64,000 bases of DNA. Origin: Fennellomyces sp. T-0311 (Eukaryota > Mucoromycota > Mucoromycetes > Mucorales > Lichtheimiaceae). How positions within the stretch are numbered: position 1 is the first letter of the stretch; each line of letters opens with the position of its first letter. A model generated the notes under the pieces. The model worked only from the letters and a program-made list of their open reading frames with translations. It was not told the DNA's origin and ran no database searches. The stretch covers positions 62,001-126,000 of the forward strand of contig JALLLT010000046.1 in assembly GCA_025266875.1 (NCBI GenBank), given 5' to 3'. Positions 1 through 9,233 of this stretch are shown piece after piece. The position numbers and the translations under genes were made by a program.

Positions 1-139
1 CAGTTCTCGATTGCCTTATTTGCTTGTGTGCGCAACCTTAATCCGGTTTTACCGATCGTGCAGTGTAATTCCGTTAACTATGTAAGGCTCTGTATAACCT
101 TCGGCCTATAATATTAGATGGCAAGGTTAATAGAAACTC

Positions 140-298
140 GGGGATAACATGGATCTTTGGGCTATTAGACAAAGGTATTATTCGTCTTCTCTATCCCGAC
201 TCATCGCCAATATAGACAGAGAGTAGTTTCCTCAATAAAGCATTATTTTACTTTGGTCTCGTCATTTCGAAAGCCTTCTTCTTATTGAGCGATACAAC
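140..298 (-). repeat. Diverged dispersed repeat, copy 1
   Basis: Read on the minus strand, this stretch matches 50515-50666 on the plus strand. Shared blocks include GACGAGACCAAA, TTTATTGA, AAACTACTCTCT and ATGTTATC in the same order and at similar spacing. In the copy near 50.5 kb the frame just upstream reads like the end of a protein (GVLQLESFIDETKK then stop). Here that frame is broken. It abuts the decayed gene copy at 300-826 and may continue beyond the window start. The element type is unknown. Confidence 0.6.
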
Positions 299-299
299 A

Positions 300-826
300 T
301 TTGTGAACTTAATAGTGAGTACATTAATTCTCCAATAGTACATGATTCTACGGTTGCTTGTTGCAGACGATATCCTCAGAAAAATCGAAGCAGCTGGCCA
401 AGAAACCCCAGACACGATTGATTAAGTCTGTTTTTGTACGAGACTTATCGAGGTACTTGCTGTAATTGACAACCAAAGCCTTCTCTACCACCAGTTGGAC
501 CCAATGGAGATCTGGCTGTTGTTGAGGGTGGTACTTCTTGGTACAAACATGGTGATAAACTTCTCGATACAGCGAAATACTTTTCCGTTGAGCGACGCAA
601 TAAGCTCCTCAAGAGGTGGGGTGAGTGAGGCGATTTCAGGCTGCTTCAAGCTACAAATCTCGGCAAGTTCTTCCTCTGTAAATGCGCTGTCCAAACAGAA
701 GCAGTTGGATTAAGAATGGCTGAATTAGTAGGGGAGTTGTTCAATTTCCGACCTCATGTAACTTACTGTTCAGTATCTATGACGAATGTAACTCCCTTCT
801 CCTTCATTCGTCTTCCCATATATGCG
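300..826 (-). pseudogene. Decayed copy of the 1946-3462 family gene
   Basis: Nucleotide similarity to the intact minus-strand gene at 1946-3462 is obvious: the end of its exon 1, intron 1, exon 2 (EEELAEICSLKQPEIA against KEELVEIRGLKQPEIA) and exon 3. Intron 2 is missing or replaced by a short unrelated stretch. A frameshift follows, so the exon 3 part is read out of frame and stops at SNWW (about 485). Similarity continues into the intron after exon 3 and ends near 300, where the dispersed repeat begins. Exons 4 and 5 are absent. This is a non-functional partial duplicate, not an independent gene. Confidence 0.75.
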
Positions 827-1351
827 AAATAGAAGTCTAGTATTCACGTTGTACGGTCTCAGCCAATGATTGATACATCATATCTATTATACGTTCTATT
901 GCTTTTTTGGCACTTCCAGCGGTCATCGACGATGTAAAAGTAATCTTCCGCAGTCCATTCTTCGATTGAGTAATCGAAAACTCTAAGGGCTTGAAAAGCT
1001 GTCGTTTTTACATAGCAGAAAAATGCCAGTGGTAATAGTGGGTACCCACGAAGCGCATACGTGATAGCAAGTGGGTTCGGTGGTGAATCCTTTCATCTTT
1101 TGATACAAGCGACTGAGATTTCAAGCAAATATGGCCCATAAATTTTGCCACTCTCTAAAGCCATTCCAACAGGCTACTGTCTTGCTAGGCTATTTCTGCT
1201 ATCAGCTGTGTGCATAGAATGTAGAGGAGATATAAATCACCGGTTACGTCATGCTTTGTTTTTCTCAACGGGTGACCTGTTAACTCTCCAGCCCAAAGAA
1301 AAATTTTTTCCCGTTCTTACTATCTGCTCCCAACTACTTTTGTTTTCGAGA

Positions 1352-1444
1352 GCTCTTGAGGGCTGCCGCTTGAGTTCATCCGAGTAGAATCAGATGGACC
1401 TTGAAAGGGTTGCCGTTCTTGGTCTCTCCCTGATCTCTGCGTTC
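1352..1444 (+). repeat. Direct repeat, unit A
   Basis: A 93-bp segment, starting GCTCTTGAGG and ending CTCTGCGTT, recurs almost unchanged at 1480-1573. There are only a few substitutions and a 2-bp length difference. About 35 bp of unrelated sequence separates the copies. Confidence 0.85.
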
Positions 1445-1479
1445 ATTTCTTGCAATGTATCCACCCACTTTTTAGGAAG

Positions 1480-1573
1480 GCTCTTGAGGATTGCCGCTTG
1501 AGTTCATCCGAGTAGAATCAGGTGTACACCTTGAAAGGGTTGCCGTTCTTGGTCCCTCCCTGATCTCTGCGTT
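1480..1573 (+). repeat. Direct repeat, unit B
   Basis: Second copy of the 93-bp unit at 1352-1444. The high identity suggests a recent local duplication. Neither copy is part of a recognisable gene. Confidence 0.85.
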
Positions 1574-1945
1574 TTTCGTTGCTCTTCTCCACCGAATCTC
1601 ACTGTGGAAGGAACGTTATACTATAGGTGATTTATTGTTAATCCTGTACAATGCCATTCTGCTCTTTTTTTTAGGTTTAAGGGCAGGAGGCGCTCGCTGC
1701 AGGATTATCATTTATGATGTGGGATGGTAATCGAGCATGACTACTAAGAAACAATCTACTTGTTACCTAACAAAAGTTTTCTTTTGTACAGGTCAAGCCC
1801 CTCCCCTTTTACGATTGTTACCCATATCACTATGTTAGTTTGCTGAATTGATAAAGCCATGATGTCTATCAAAGTTCCCTTTTCAATTATAATCGAGCAT
1901 TGAACGATCTAGGGGATAAACCTTTTAGTAAATGTATTCATGGCG

Positions 1946-3462
1946 TTATGCGGAGGAGGAAGATGATGCTGAGGATGATGGTGTCGGTGCTGGTGCTTGA
2001 GAGTTGGCTTTGCGCTTTTTGGGGATGGATTTCAGGGATGAATGGGTGAAGGACCGTTGGAGAAATCGGGACATAGGAGCTGTGAATGAAACCCTCTTCG
2101 GTTTTTTCTTTTCGACCGCCTTCTTTGTCTCCTCCATCAACTTCTTTGCTGCCCAAGCTGTCTGTAGAAGTGGGAAGAAGTCAGCCACGAAAGATGCTTC
2201 TGAAACAGGGTATGGCAGCCAATCGGGGAGCTTTGTAACGCGACAAACATGTCCAGCGGGGCAATCGACGACGATGTACTGTAAGTACAAGCCTAGTAAC
2301 CATTTATCACTATATCACTGCATGCAACCGTCGTTCCAGATCTTATTACTTACCTGAAATAACGAAGCCGCAGGTTTTAAAATTGTGGATCTGCGCTGGG
2401 TTCGTGCGCTCCATTTCGCTGAGCACGTCCTTTAATGCCTTTGGACATTTAATGTTGAGTTCGAAAAGGCTTTTGCTGCTGCTTCTGTCGTTGCTCGCTC
2501 CAGCTTCCATCGCACCCAGTTCAAAGAGCTGCGAAGAGAAAAGAAGATCGACTTTGATGCCGACTTTTTTCCTTTCGGAAAGGGCGACAGTGCCACTTAC
2601 CCGCTCCTGATTCTGACCTTCGCTGGCGGCCTTGCTGGCGCGTTCACCGCTACGTGAATTTAAAGGTGAGTGCATTAATTCTTCAATAGTACATGATTTC
2701 GCGGTTACCTGTTCGAGACGATGTCCTCCGAAAAATCGAAGCAGCTGCCCAAGAACCCCCAGACACGATTGACCAAGTCCGTTTCTGTACGGGACTTACC
2801 GAGGTACTTGCTGTATAAGACAACCAACGCCTCCTCCACCGCCAGTTGGACCCAATGGAGGTCTGGCTGTTGTTGAGGGTGGTACTTCATTGTACGAACA
2901 TGGTGATAAATGTCGTCCAAGGTGTCCTAGCAACAAAATGTCCATATATTAATGCTAATAAATTAAACGATGACTTGTATTGCCTTTCCGTCGAACGACG
3001 CAATAAGTTCCTCAAGCGGTGGGGTGAGTGTGGCGATTTCGGGTTGCTTCAAACCACGAATCTCAACAAGTTCTTCCTTGGTAAAATGCGTTGCCCAAAC
3101 AGAAGCAGTTGGGTCAAGAATGACCGAATGAGCAGGGCTTATGGATGTATATTAGTTCGGTAGTCGTCTAATTTCCGACCTCATGTAACTTACTGCTCAG
3201 TATCTATGGCAAGCGCAACTTTCTCCATTTCTCGTTCAACTAGCTTGCCAGTCGAGAGGCGCCACATTTCTCCTTCTTCCATCTTTTTATAGGTGGCTTT
3301 TACTTTTTCCATATCCTCGGCGTTCAACTTTTTCACGTTGTCGGTGGCGGTGGTGTTGGTGCTTGAGGAAGTGATATCTGCAGTGATGCGTCTTGATGGC
3401 GTGTTGTTGCTTTTGCTTTTGTTGTTACTGTTGTTGTTGCGAACACCACGAAGTATCGCCAT
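1946..3462 (-). CDS. Putative Mucoromycota-expanded family protein, function unknown
   Basis: I reconstruct five exons (3462-3194, 3137-2975, 2926-2709, 2649-2354, 2292-1946) that join in frame to 430 codons. The N-terminus is low-complexity (N/S/T rich). The middle holds a helical region ending in VWGFLGSCFDFSEDIV. The core has the pattern GIKVDLLF, then ELGAMEAG about ten residues later, then ALKDVLSEM, a CGFVISG strand, DCPAGHVCRV, and a helical tail before a basic/serine-rich end. From memory, many Mucorales genomes carry numerous paralogues with this layout and no assigned function. The D-x(n)-E-x-x-x-E-x-G spacing faintly resembles a degenerate PD-(D/E)XK fold; that is speculation. Intron 2 has a weak donor (GTCATC). 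A broken copy lies at 300-826. Confidence 0.7.
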
Positions 3463-3895
3463 GGCAACTTCACCCCAATTGGGGTTACCATAGTTCTATT
3501 ACGTTTCCCACAGTGAGCGATACGTTGACCTGGAATTTGACACCCGATTGTCGTCGCCTACCACTTGCAAGCTCTTCCTGTGACAAGCATGCTTATATTT
3601 GTTTCGCCAATTGCTCTCGAAATCGCTTACGGGGTCAGTGTTTGACACGACGAACTGCAGCTCTTCTTGCAAGAATTTGGCTAATGTGGCAGTAGAGTTT
3701 CTTTCAGTAAGGTAGTCAAGGATACCTGTCGTGAATTATTAGGTGCCATGGCAACATATAGTTACGAATGCGTGTTTACGTTGAAGTACTGGATCTCGGG
3801 GTGATTCCATAGTTGACATGGGAGCAAGAATAACGTGAATAGAGTGACACTGAGTTTAGACGCACTATCAGAGGGGCAGATGATCATGTGCCTGA
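3463..3895. other. Spacer between family gene and retrotransposon
   Basis: This 430-bp stretch holds the promoter side of the family gene and the 3' breakpoint of the Ty3/Gypsy element near 3896. No LTR, integrase sequence or other gene is visible. Confidence 0.6.
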
Positions 3896-5956
3896 TTAGG
3901 AGCGCCCATCGATGAAGCATCGCCACGTGCGGAGTGCATGTAAAATACCGAGCAACTCACGCTCCTGTGCGGGGTAATTCCGTTCAGCGGACGACAACTT
4001 CTTGGACTCAAAGGCTACCGGGTGCATCTCTCCATCCTCCCCTTCCTGTAGTAATACAGCACCGACAGCAAAATTGCTGGCGTCCGTTTCGATGACATAC
4101 GGGCGGTCAGGTGATGGCGGCTTGAGGACAGGTGCTTGCGTCATGCGGTCCTTAATTTCGTCGAACGCGGTTTGGCACGCAGCGGTCCAAATAATTGCTC
4201 TTTTCTTTGCTCCTGTTCCTTTTGTTAAATCGGTCAAGGGCGCAGCAATCGACGCGAACACATGGATAAACCGCCGGTAATGTGACGCTAAGCCAACAAA
4301 TTGATGGACTTCTTGAACGTTCCTGGGTACGGGCCAGTCTTGAACAGCTCGCACTTTTGCACGCGACGGCAGAATCCCAGCGCCGGAAATATGGAACCCA
4401 ACGAATTCTAGCTCGGTCTTGAAAAACTCGCATTTCTTGACGTTGGCTACGAGTTGATTTTCACGGAATTTGTCCAGCACCAGCCGGACATCACGTTCGT
4501 GCGCCTCCTTCGAGTCACTGAATACGAGGCAGTCATCGAGATAGATCATCACACATCGGTCGAGTAACTCATCACCAACACAACGGTTCATCATAGCTTG
4601 AAATGCGGGAGGACTGTTGCGTAAACCAAAGCTGAGGACAAGCCATTCAAATGATCCATATCGAGTGTTGAATGACGTTTTGGGAATATCGTCTGTGTGG
4701 AGGCGTTGTTGGTGATATCCAGACTTCAAGTCGATCAGCGAGAAGTATTTTTTCCCACTAAGACGCTCCAAACACTCGTCAATCCGGGGAAGAGGATGGG
4801 AATGGCGTTTGCTAACGGCGTTGACTGCTCTGTAGTCTATGCACATTCTCATGTCGCCGTTCTTCTTGCGTACAAAGAGAACCGGGGATCCCCATGCGGA
4901 CGTACTTGGGCGGATCAATCCCAGATCGAGAAGCTCTTTGAGCTGCGTACGTAGCTCGTCCAATTCACGAGGGCACATTTTATATGGAGAGCGATTGATG
5001 GGTGCGGCATCTCCGGTATCGATGATTGGTGTCATATCACGTACTGGCGGTAATCCTGGTAGCTTGTCTCGAAAGACATCTGGGTATTCGACCTTCAGCT
5101 GTTGGAGTTTGTCTTGCTGGGAATGCTCCTTCCCTTGGCTATCGGGACGTACGAAGCACAGGAACAGCTCATCAACTTGTTTGCGTTTGGTCAGCTTGGT
5201 AACCTGCTTGTGCGAAATCAGGTATGCCAAATCAGGAAGCGGTCGGTCGAATTTGGGGCGTAGGATATGAACATTATCACCAACTGAGATCTTCCAGGTG
5301 TCTCGATCCCAGTCAGGTACCGGTTTCATACGCTTGATCCAGTCACGGCCCAAAATCAGGTCAAACTTGGTGTCCAATACATAGGCCGAAACCTCATGTA
5401 CTAGACCATCGGCATCCAGGGAGAAAGTGACAGCCCGGTCAATCCTAAACTTGTGGCCACCTGCCGTTTCGACCTCTCGATCTGATACAGTACGGACAGG
5501 GCAACCCGCAGCCAAACGTGGAGCGACGTACGAGCCGGTAGCTCCGCTGTCGAGCAAAACCTCGATCGTTTTCCCATTGCAGACCATAGAGTACAAGGGC
5601 AAGCCAGTGTCCTTTATTGTGTACAAAGATTCAATGTGTCTAACATTGGCTTGATGTCCACTATCGCTCTCCTCCTCTCCACTCAATGGAGCATCATCAG
5701 AAAGATCGATCAGCGGTATGTCAGAGGAGGTCGACGCCTGGCTTGGTGACTCTGATGACACGGCGACTCCCTCGTGATTCCGGCCTTGGATCTCCTTGAC
5801 GTTGATCATGTTAAGGGATGGAAACGCGCGCGAAGGGACTCCCTTTAATCCCGACGCGCCTTGCCTTTTGAATCGTTGTTGAACGATTTCTGATGTGGGC
5901 GGCACCTTCACCACGAGACGACGGACAATCACGCGCGATGTGACTGCGACCATCAC
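3896..5956 (-). CDS. pol: Retrotransposon pol (PR-RT-partial RNase H), truncated
   Basis: The open frame is 686 codons. Visible parts in order: an acidic linker; a retropepsin-like protease with active-site DSGATGSYV near residue 135; reverse transcriptase with PLPRIDECLERL, FSLIDLKSGYHQ and the catalytic YLDD box near residue 475; and RNase H starting with ETDASNFAVGAVL near residue 620. The frame stops at RTWRCFIDGRS, where family members continue into the rest of RNase H and then integrase. The loss is a real 3' truncation, because sequence beyond the stop no longer resembles the family. The true N-terminus is uncertain because the protein probably continued from gag. Confidence 0.9.
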   Translation of the reverse strand: MMVAVTSRVIVRRLVVKVPPTSEIVQQRFKRQGASGLKGVPSRAFPSLNMINVKEIQGRNHEGVAVSSESPSQASTSSDIPLIDLSDDAPLSGEEESDSGHQANVRHIESLYTIKDTGLPLYSMVCNGKTIEVLLDSGATGSYVAPRLAAGCPVRTVSDREVETAGGHKFRIDRAVTFSLDADGLVHEVSAYVLDTKFDLILGRDWIKRMKPVPDWDRDTWKISVGDNVHILRPKFDRPLPDLAYLISHKQVTKLTKRKQVDELFLCFVRPDSQGKEHSQQDKLQQLKVEYPDVFRDKLPGLPPVRDMTPIIDTGDAAPINRSPYKMCPRELDELRTQLKELLDLGLIRPSTSAWGSPVLFVRKKNGDMRMCIDYRAVNAVSKRHSHPLPRIDECLERLSGKKYFSLIDLKSGYHQQRLHTDDIPKTSFNTRYGSFEWLVLSFGLRNSPPAFQAMMNRCVGDELLDRCVMIYLDDCLVFSDSKEAHERDVRLVLDKFRENQLVANVKKCEFFKTELEFVGFHISGAGILPSRAKVRAVQDWPVPRNVQEVHQFVGLASHYRRFIHVFASIAAPLTDLTKGTGAKKRAIIWTAACQTAFDEIKDRMTQAPVLKPPSPDRPYVIETDASNFAVGAVLLQEGEDGEMHPVAFESKKLSSAERNYPAQERELLGILHALRTWRCFIDGRS

Positions 5957-6190
5957 AGTTATAGCAGCTGCCCATACGAACTGGACGATCCTCCACGGTT
6001 GCGGGGTTGAAATTGCCGAACACGGATGGCATCCAAATCCATCGGAGTGGGGCCTTCGATCACAGGTGTGGTGGTGGTAGGGCGGGTGTGTGCGGGTTGG
6101 TGCTGAGGGTGGTGGGACATTCCATCGTCAGTACCTTCGGCATAATCCTTCATTGCCTCGTAGAACTCGGCGGCATTGTAGGCGGCATGA
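5811..6190 (-). other. Frame-shifted gag C-terminus with zinc knuckle
   Basis: Between gag (frame ending at 6150) and pol (starting by 5956) the coding signal moves between frames. One frame carries the proline/threonine-rich linker (about 6180-6040). The next carries a CCHC knuckle, CYNCDGRSHIARDC, at about 5972-5931, and that frame is the same as gag. The third frame is pol. Frame changes flanking the linker look like compensating indels. The final change into pol could be a programmed frameshift or a mutation. Confidence 0.7.
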
Positions 6191-7004
6191 GTACTGGCAT
6201 GCGGGCCTTCAAGGCAAGTCCATGGATGAAGGCATGGATGGCATCCTCATCATACATAGGAGGTAAGTCAAGCATGATGTTGCGGAACTCGACAACATAC
6301 TCCCGGATGGTGCCGGAGGCGGTGGATGTCTGCTTGAGTTGGCGCAGTCTATTTCGGGCAATTTGGGCAGAGTTGCGCGGCTTGAACTCGGCACGGATAG
6401 CTTCACAAAAGTCCGCCCAAGTCTTGGGTGTTTGGTTGGATCCGTCGTCCTGGTCAATTGTCATTTCAAGATGCCTCCACCAGGTCGCAGCACCATCACG
6501 GAGCAGTGTTGAGGCGTAGGTTACACATTCATAATCGCTGAGGTCGGCATACAGGCAATATTTGTCAACAGTGTGTAACCATGCTTCAACTACTGCTGAG
6601 GAGCGGCCGCCACGAAAAAGGTCAGGTTGGACAGGTTTGATCTTGCTAACACTGCGCTGGGGTGTTTGCTGACGTAGGGCCCTGATCTTGGATTGTTGCT
6701 CCTGTAGTTGTCGAAGTATTTCTGTCATGGTGGTAAACATGGCTTGTGTCTCCCCAGGTTGTGTCATTGGTGCTGTCGGTGTGCTGATGCTTTGGAAGGC
6801 CGTCATCAGAAAATCGTTGCGTTGATTTCTAGCTTCCTGATACAGTCTCCCCAAATTTTCTTCATCGAACTCGAATCGTTCTGCCTCCGAGATGTCCAGT
6901 ATAGGGACTTGCTCTTGATACAACACTTGCAACTGTTCTGGGAGTTCTTGCAAAATGTACTGCTGCACAGCGAACTGACGTTGTTGATCGAGGGTGAATG
7001 CCAT
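6150..7004 (-). CDS. gag: Retrotransposon gag
   Basis: A 284-residue frame starts 20 nt inside the LTR. It contains a glutamine/leucine-rich N-terminus, then a Ty3-type capsid region (PDLFRGGRSSAVVEAWLHTV, with the usual W-x6-Y spacing, and later AATWWRHLE and REYVVEFRNIML). The frame is cut by a frameshift close to its end, where it terminates at PPSSTRQ instead of running into the linker and zinc knuckle. Confidence 0.85.
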   Translation of the reverse strand: MAFTLDQQRQFAVQQYILQELPEQLQVLYQEQVPILDISEAERFEFDEENLGRLYQEARNQRNDFLMTAFQSISTPTAPMTQPGETQAMFTTMTEILRQLQEQQSKIRALRQQTPQRSVSKIKPVQPDLFRGGRSSAVVEAWLHTVDKYCLYADLSDYECVTYASTLLRDGAATWWRHLEMTIDQDDGSNQTPKTWADFCEAIRAEFKPRNSAQIARNRLRQLKQTSTASGTIREYVVEFRNIMLDLPPMYDEDAIHAFIHGLALKARMPVLMPPTMPPSSTRQ

Positions 7005-7010
7005 GTTGTA

Positions 7011-7022
7011 CTTTCGCTACCA
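7011..7022 (-). other. Primer-binding site of the retrotransposon
   Basis: Two bases inside the LTR the minus strand reads TGGTAGCGAAAG. Its first eight bases match the 3' end expected of initiator-Met tRNA, the usual primer for Ty3/Gypsy elements. Confidence 0.6.
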
Positions 7023-7024
7023 AA

Positions 7025-7346
7025 TGTCGTCGTTGTAATGGATTGAACCACAGAGAGGTAGACGACCCACAGAGAATAGAGTCCACGGAGAGAGATAACC
7101 ACAAAGGTATAAAGTTGCGAAGATTAACGGCAGGTAGGTTGTGATTTATTCAATAAACTAGCCTGATATTTATACTGCTTCTAATACTAAAAATATATAC
7201 CATACTGTTGCGGTGCATAGCAATGACAGTCCGGTATGAGAATTATAAAGGTAGCTAGTTACGCATTACGTCAAGACGTACTGTTGCGTGCCGCAGTAGA
7301 AGAAGTGTTATCGGCATTACGATGCGCAGCATAATGTATTACGACA
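7025..7346 (-). repeat. 5' long terminal repeat (322 bp)
   Basis: The segment is bounded by a perfect 6-bp inverted repeat, TGTCGT and ACGACA, giving the standard TG...CA ends. On the minus strand it holds a TATA box at 7166-7174 and an AATAAA signal at 7145-7150, in the order expected for U3-R. No second LTR copy was seen in the window. Confidence 0.8.
7166..7174 (-). promoter_or_regulatory. LTR TATA box
   Basis: The minus strand reads TATAAATAT here, about 16 bp upstream of the LTR AATAAA, as expected for a compact U3/R promoter-polyadenylation arrangement. Confidence 0.5.
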
Positions 7347-8027
7347 GATATAATACTCGATCACAGTAAAAATTTATGCAAAACTAAGCATACTACCTGC
7401 TATGATTCAACTTTCAGTCATAGTTATATACTTCCTTTACAGAATATTTGGAAGCGCAGCACTCGGTAAATTGTTTCCCAGTCCCGTCTCTTTTCTGGAC
7501 GTCTCTTGGCTGGGTGGCATGAGTAATGACCCAGAGAACTTACTGTGGCACGAGATCTCTGCGGTGTAACATACCTGATCTCCCAAGGAGCTGGTACGCA
7601 AATTGCGAATCTGTACATATTTTATGGATATGGTACGCATTTGAGTAATGAAGCCTAAAAAAAGACAATGTGGGTCTTGCCTAAACCTTGATCAGTGCAA
7701 AAAAATAACAATTTTGCCGCTTTGGATGCAGACTGACCCGAGATTGAATATAGTAGCAACTTTTTTCTAAGAAGAACAGTGACCATGTACAGCCGAGGGT
7801 ACCTATACTGCGCATTATTTAACAAAATCACAGAAGCTTCATATATTTAAACAATATTGACAGAGATAATAGTGTACAGAAGAGCAAGTTACAACAATTA
7901 AAGATTGCATATGTATATCTACAAAGATGGGAGTGACAACTAAAAGGCGAAGGCATGTACTGCTGGAGGATCTGTCTAAAGTGAAATAAAGATACTAGAC
8001 ATACAGCGGGAAAGAGGCAAGATTGAA
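7347..8027. other. Spacer, no gene seen
   Basis: This is AT-rich sequence between the LTR and the 3' end of the WWE gene. Only short unremarkable open frames are present. Confidence 0.5.
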
Positions 8028-8264
8028 TTAACGACGATGACGCTGCTGTCTATAGCGACGGGCAATAGTGTAATTGTACCCGCTCCACATGAGAACGAGT
8101 CGAGTGGTATCGATGTACACCGAGTTCCCACCGAACGAAGGACTTTGTATCCACTGGGCGGCGTTACGAGACCACAGTGCTTCAATGGATATTTGAGTGT
8201 GCTGATCTAAAGGAGTCCAAGCGCTTCCAGCGTTGTAAACCCATTCAATTGCGTTGGCGGCCAT
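8028..8264 (-). CDS. Single WWE-like domain mini-protein
   Basis: The 78-residue product is almost entirely one WWE-like domain. It shows an opening W with VYNAGSAWTPL (the first W/G-x-W signature), ISIEALW in the central helix, a loop with SFGGNSVYID, and a closing GYNYTIARRY, where WWE domains end in a basic R-R motif. WWE domains bind ADP-ribose/iso-ADP-ribose or mediate contacts in ubiquitin and PARP proteins, usually attached to a RING, HECT or PARP domain. Here nothing else is attached. I chose the ATG at 8264 because the domain starts right after it; an upstream in-frame ATG at 8288 would add eight residues. A TATATATA lies about 70 bp upstream. Confidence 0.65.
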   Translation of the reverse strand: MAANAIEWVYNAGSAWTPLDQHTQISIEALWSRNAAQWIQSPSFGGNSVYIDTTRLVLMWSGYNYTIARRYRQQRHRR

Positions 8265-8334
8265 GACTTTTAGAATATAATGATACAAGTATGTGCAAGA
8301 TATAATGACGCTGGCGATAGACGACGAGCGCCGG

Positions 8335-8342
8335 TATATATA
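8335..8342 (-). promoter_or_regulatory. TATA box of the WWE gene
   Basis: TATATATA lies about 70 bp upstream of the WWE mini-protein start on the minus strand, followed by a pyrimidine-rich leader. Confidence 0.45.
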
Positions 8343-8608
8343 CTGTTTTTTTTATAATTGTTTGTTAACTCATTTTGTGATAGCTAAAAATAACGAGCGA
8401 TGCGACGACGGGATCAAGCTGTCATCCCAGTACTCGGGTTGTAGGGCAAGCAAGTACTATTCTTATTCATAACTGTGGCGCGAGTGGCTCTGCGTATTCG
8501 TGATTCTTGCATACCCACAGCCACCTGCATTATGTGCTCGCTCAAGCCACCTTCACCTCCGACTTTGGGCGCAGGTTGTGGCCAAAAAAAGATTCTTGAT
8601 CGGTTACT

Positions 8609-9070
8609 ATGACTGATGACTATGATATCAAGCAGCACTTGGACATAACAAAGTCGTGGACGGACAACCCCACCGCGTATCTAACCCGTTACTATACCCT
8701 GCATTTCCATTCCGAAGAAAGCGACTCGAATGCAACGCTTTATGCCCGGCAAGCCCCCAACAAGGTTTGCATTGTCGGCATCACGGATCGGCATTCGGTC
8801 GTAGTACAGCAAAAGCCGATCAAGCTAGAAGCCACGCTTTCATCCAACGCCAATGTGAAACCCGAAACAGTACTTTGCGAGCTGGTCACTGATGATGCGC
8901 GGTACGTGATTAAAGCTCAAATGCAAGGCAAGTTGCTCGAACTCAATCCACGAGTGCTCGAAAATCCGCAATTACTTTTGGACAAACCAATGACCGAAGG
9001 GTACTTGGCTGTTATTAAGCCGCAGTACGAAGACACTTCACGTCAGTTGAGCCGGTTCACAGCACAATAA
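8609..9070 (+). CDS. ABITRAM: ABITRAM/FAM206 (Simiate) homologue
   Basis: This is an intronless 153-residue protein. It matches the FAM206/Abitram family along its length: RYYTLHF near residue 26, NKVCIVGITDRHSVV near 50, a lipoyl/biotinyl-like barrel strand, AQMQGKLLELNPRVL near 113, and the signature PMTEGYLAVIKPQYED near 133. Animal Abitram is reported to bind actin and act in nuclear speckles and transcription; the fungal role is unknown. Family proteins are 150-190 residues, so this is full length. It is divergent from the WWE gene, with about 340 bp between the starts. Confidence 0.88.
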   Translation: MTDDYDIKQHLDITKSWTDNPTAYLTRYYTLHFHSEESDSNATLYARQAPNKVCIVGITDRHSVVVQQKPIKLEATLSSNANVKPETVLCELVTDDARYVIKAQMQGKLLELNPRVLENPQLLLDKPMTEGYLAVIKPQYEDTSRQLSRFTAQ

Positions 9071-9233
9071 AATGATAATGGTTACGCAGCTCATGATCAT
9101 CTGACGCCATGCACCCATATCCGGTCCCGTGGTCTCGTCACTGTTCTTTTTTTTGCATGTGTTGAACACGCTATTTCGTTTCTTCTTTTCTTTTCGACTC
9201 TCTCTCTCTCCTTCGTTTTTCTTTTTACCACGC

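Larger units (their letters stand above)
830..1945. other. Gene-free stretch with a direct repeat
   Basis: No convincing gene was found. Open frames on both strands are short and lack recognisable motifs. The notable content is the direct repeat at 1352-1444 and 1480-1573. The region lies downstream of the family gene at 1946-3462 and upstream of its decayed copy. Confidence 0.5.
3896..7346 (-). mobile_element. 3'-truncated Ty3/Gypsy LTR retrotransposon
   Basis: In minus-strand order the element has a 5' LTR (7346-7025), a primer-binding site (7022-7011), gag (from 7004), a zinc knuckle (about 5970), and pol with protease, reverse transcriptase and the start of RNase H, ending at 3896. The order protease-RT-RNase H and the RT motifs identify a Ty3/Gypsy (Metaviridae-like) element of fungi. 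It lacks the RNase H tail, integrase and 3' LTR, so it cannot move by itself. The gag region changes frame at least twice between about 6190 and 5960, so the copy is also decayed upstream of pol. Confidence 0.92.
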
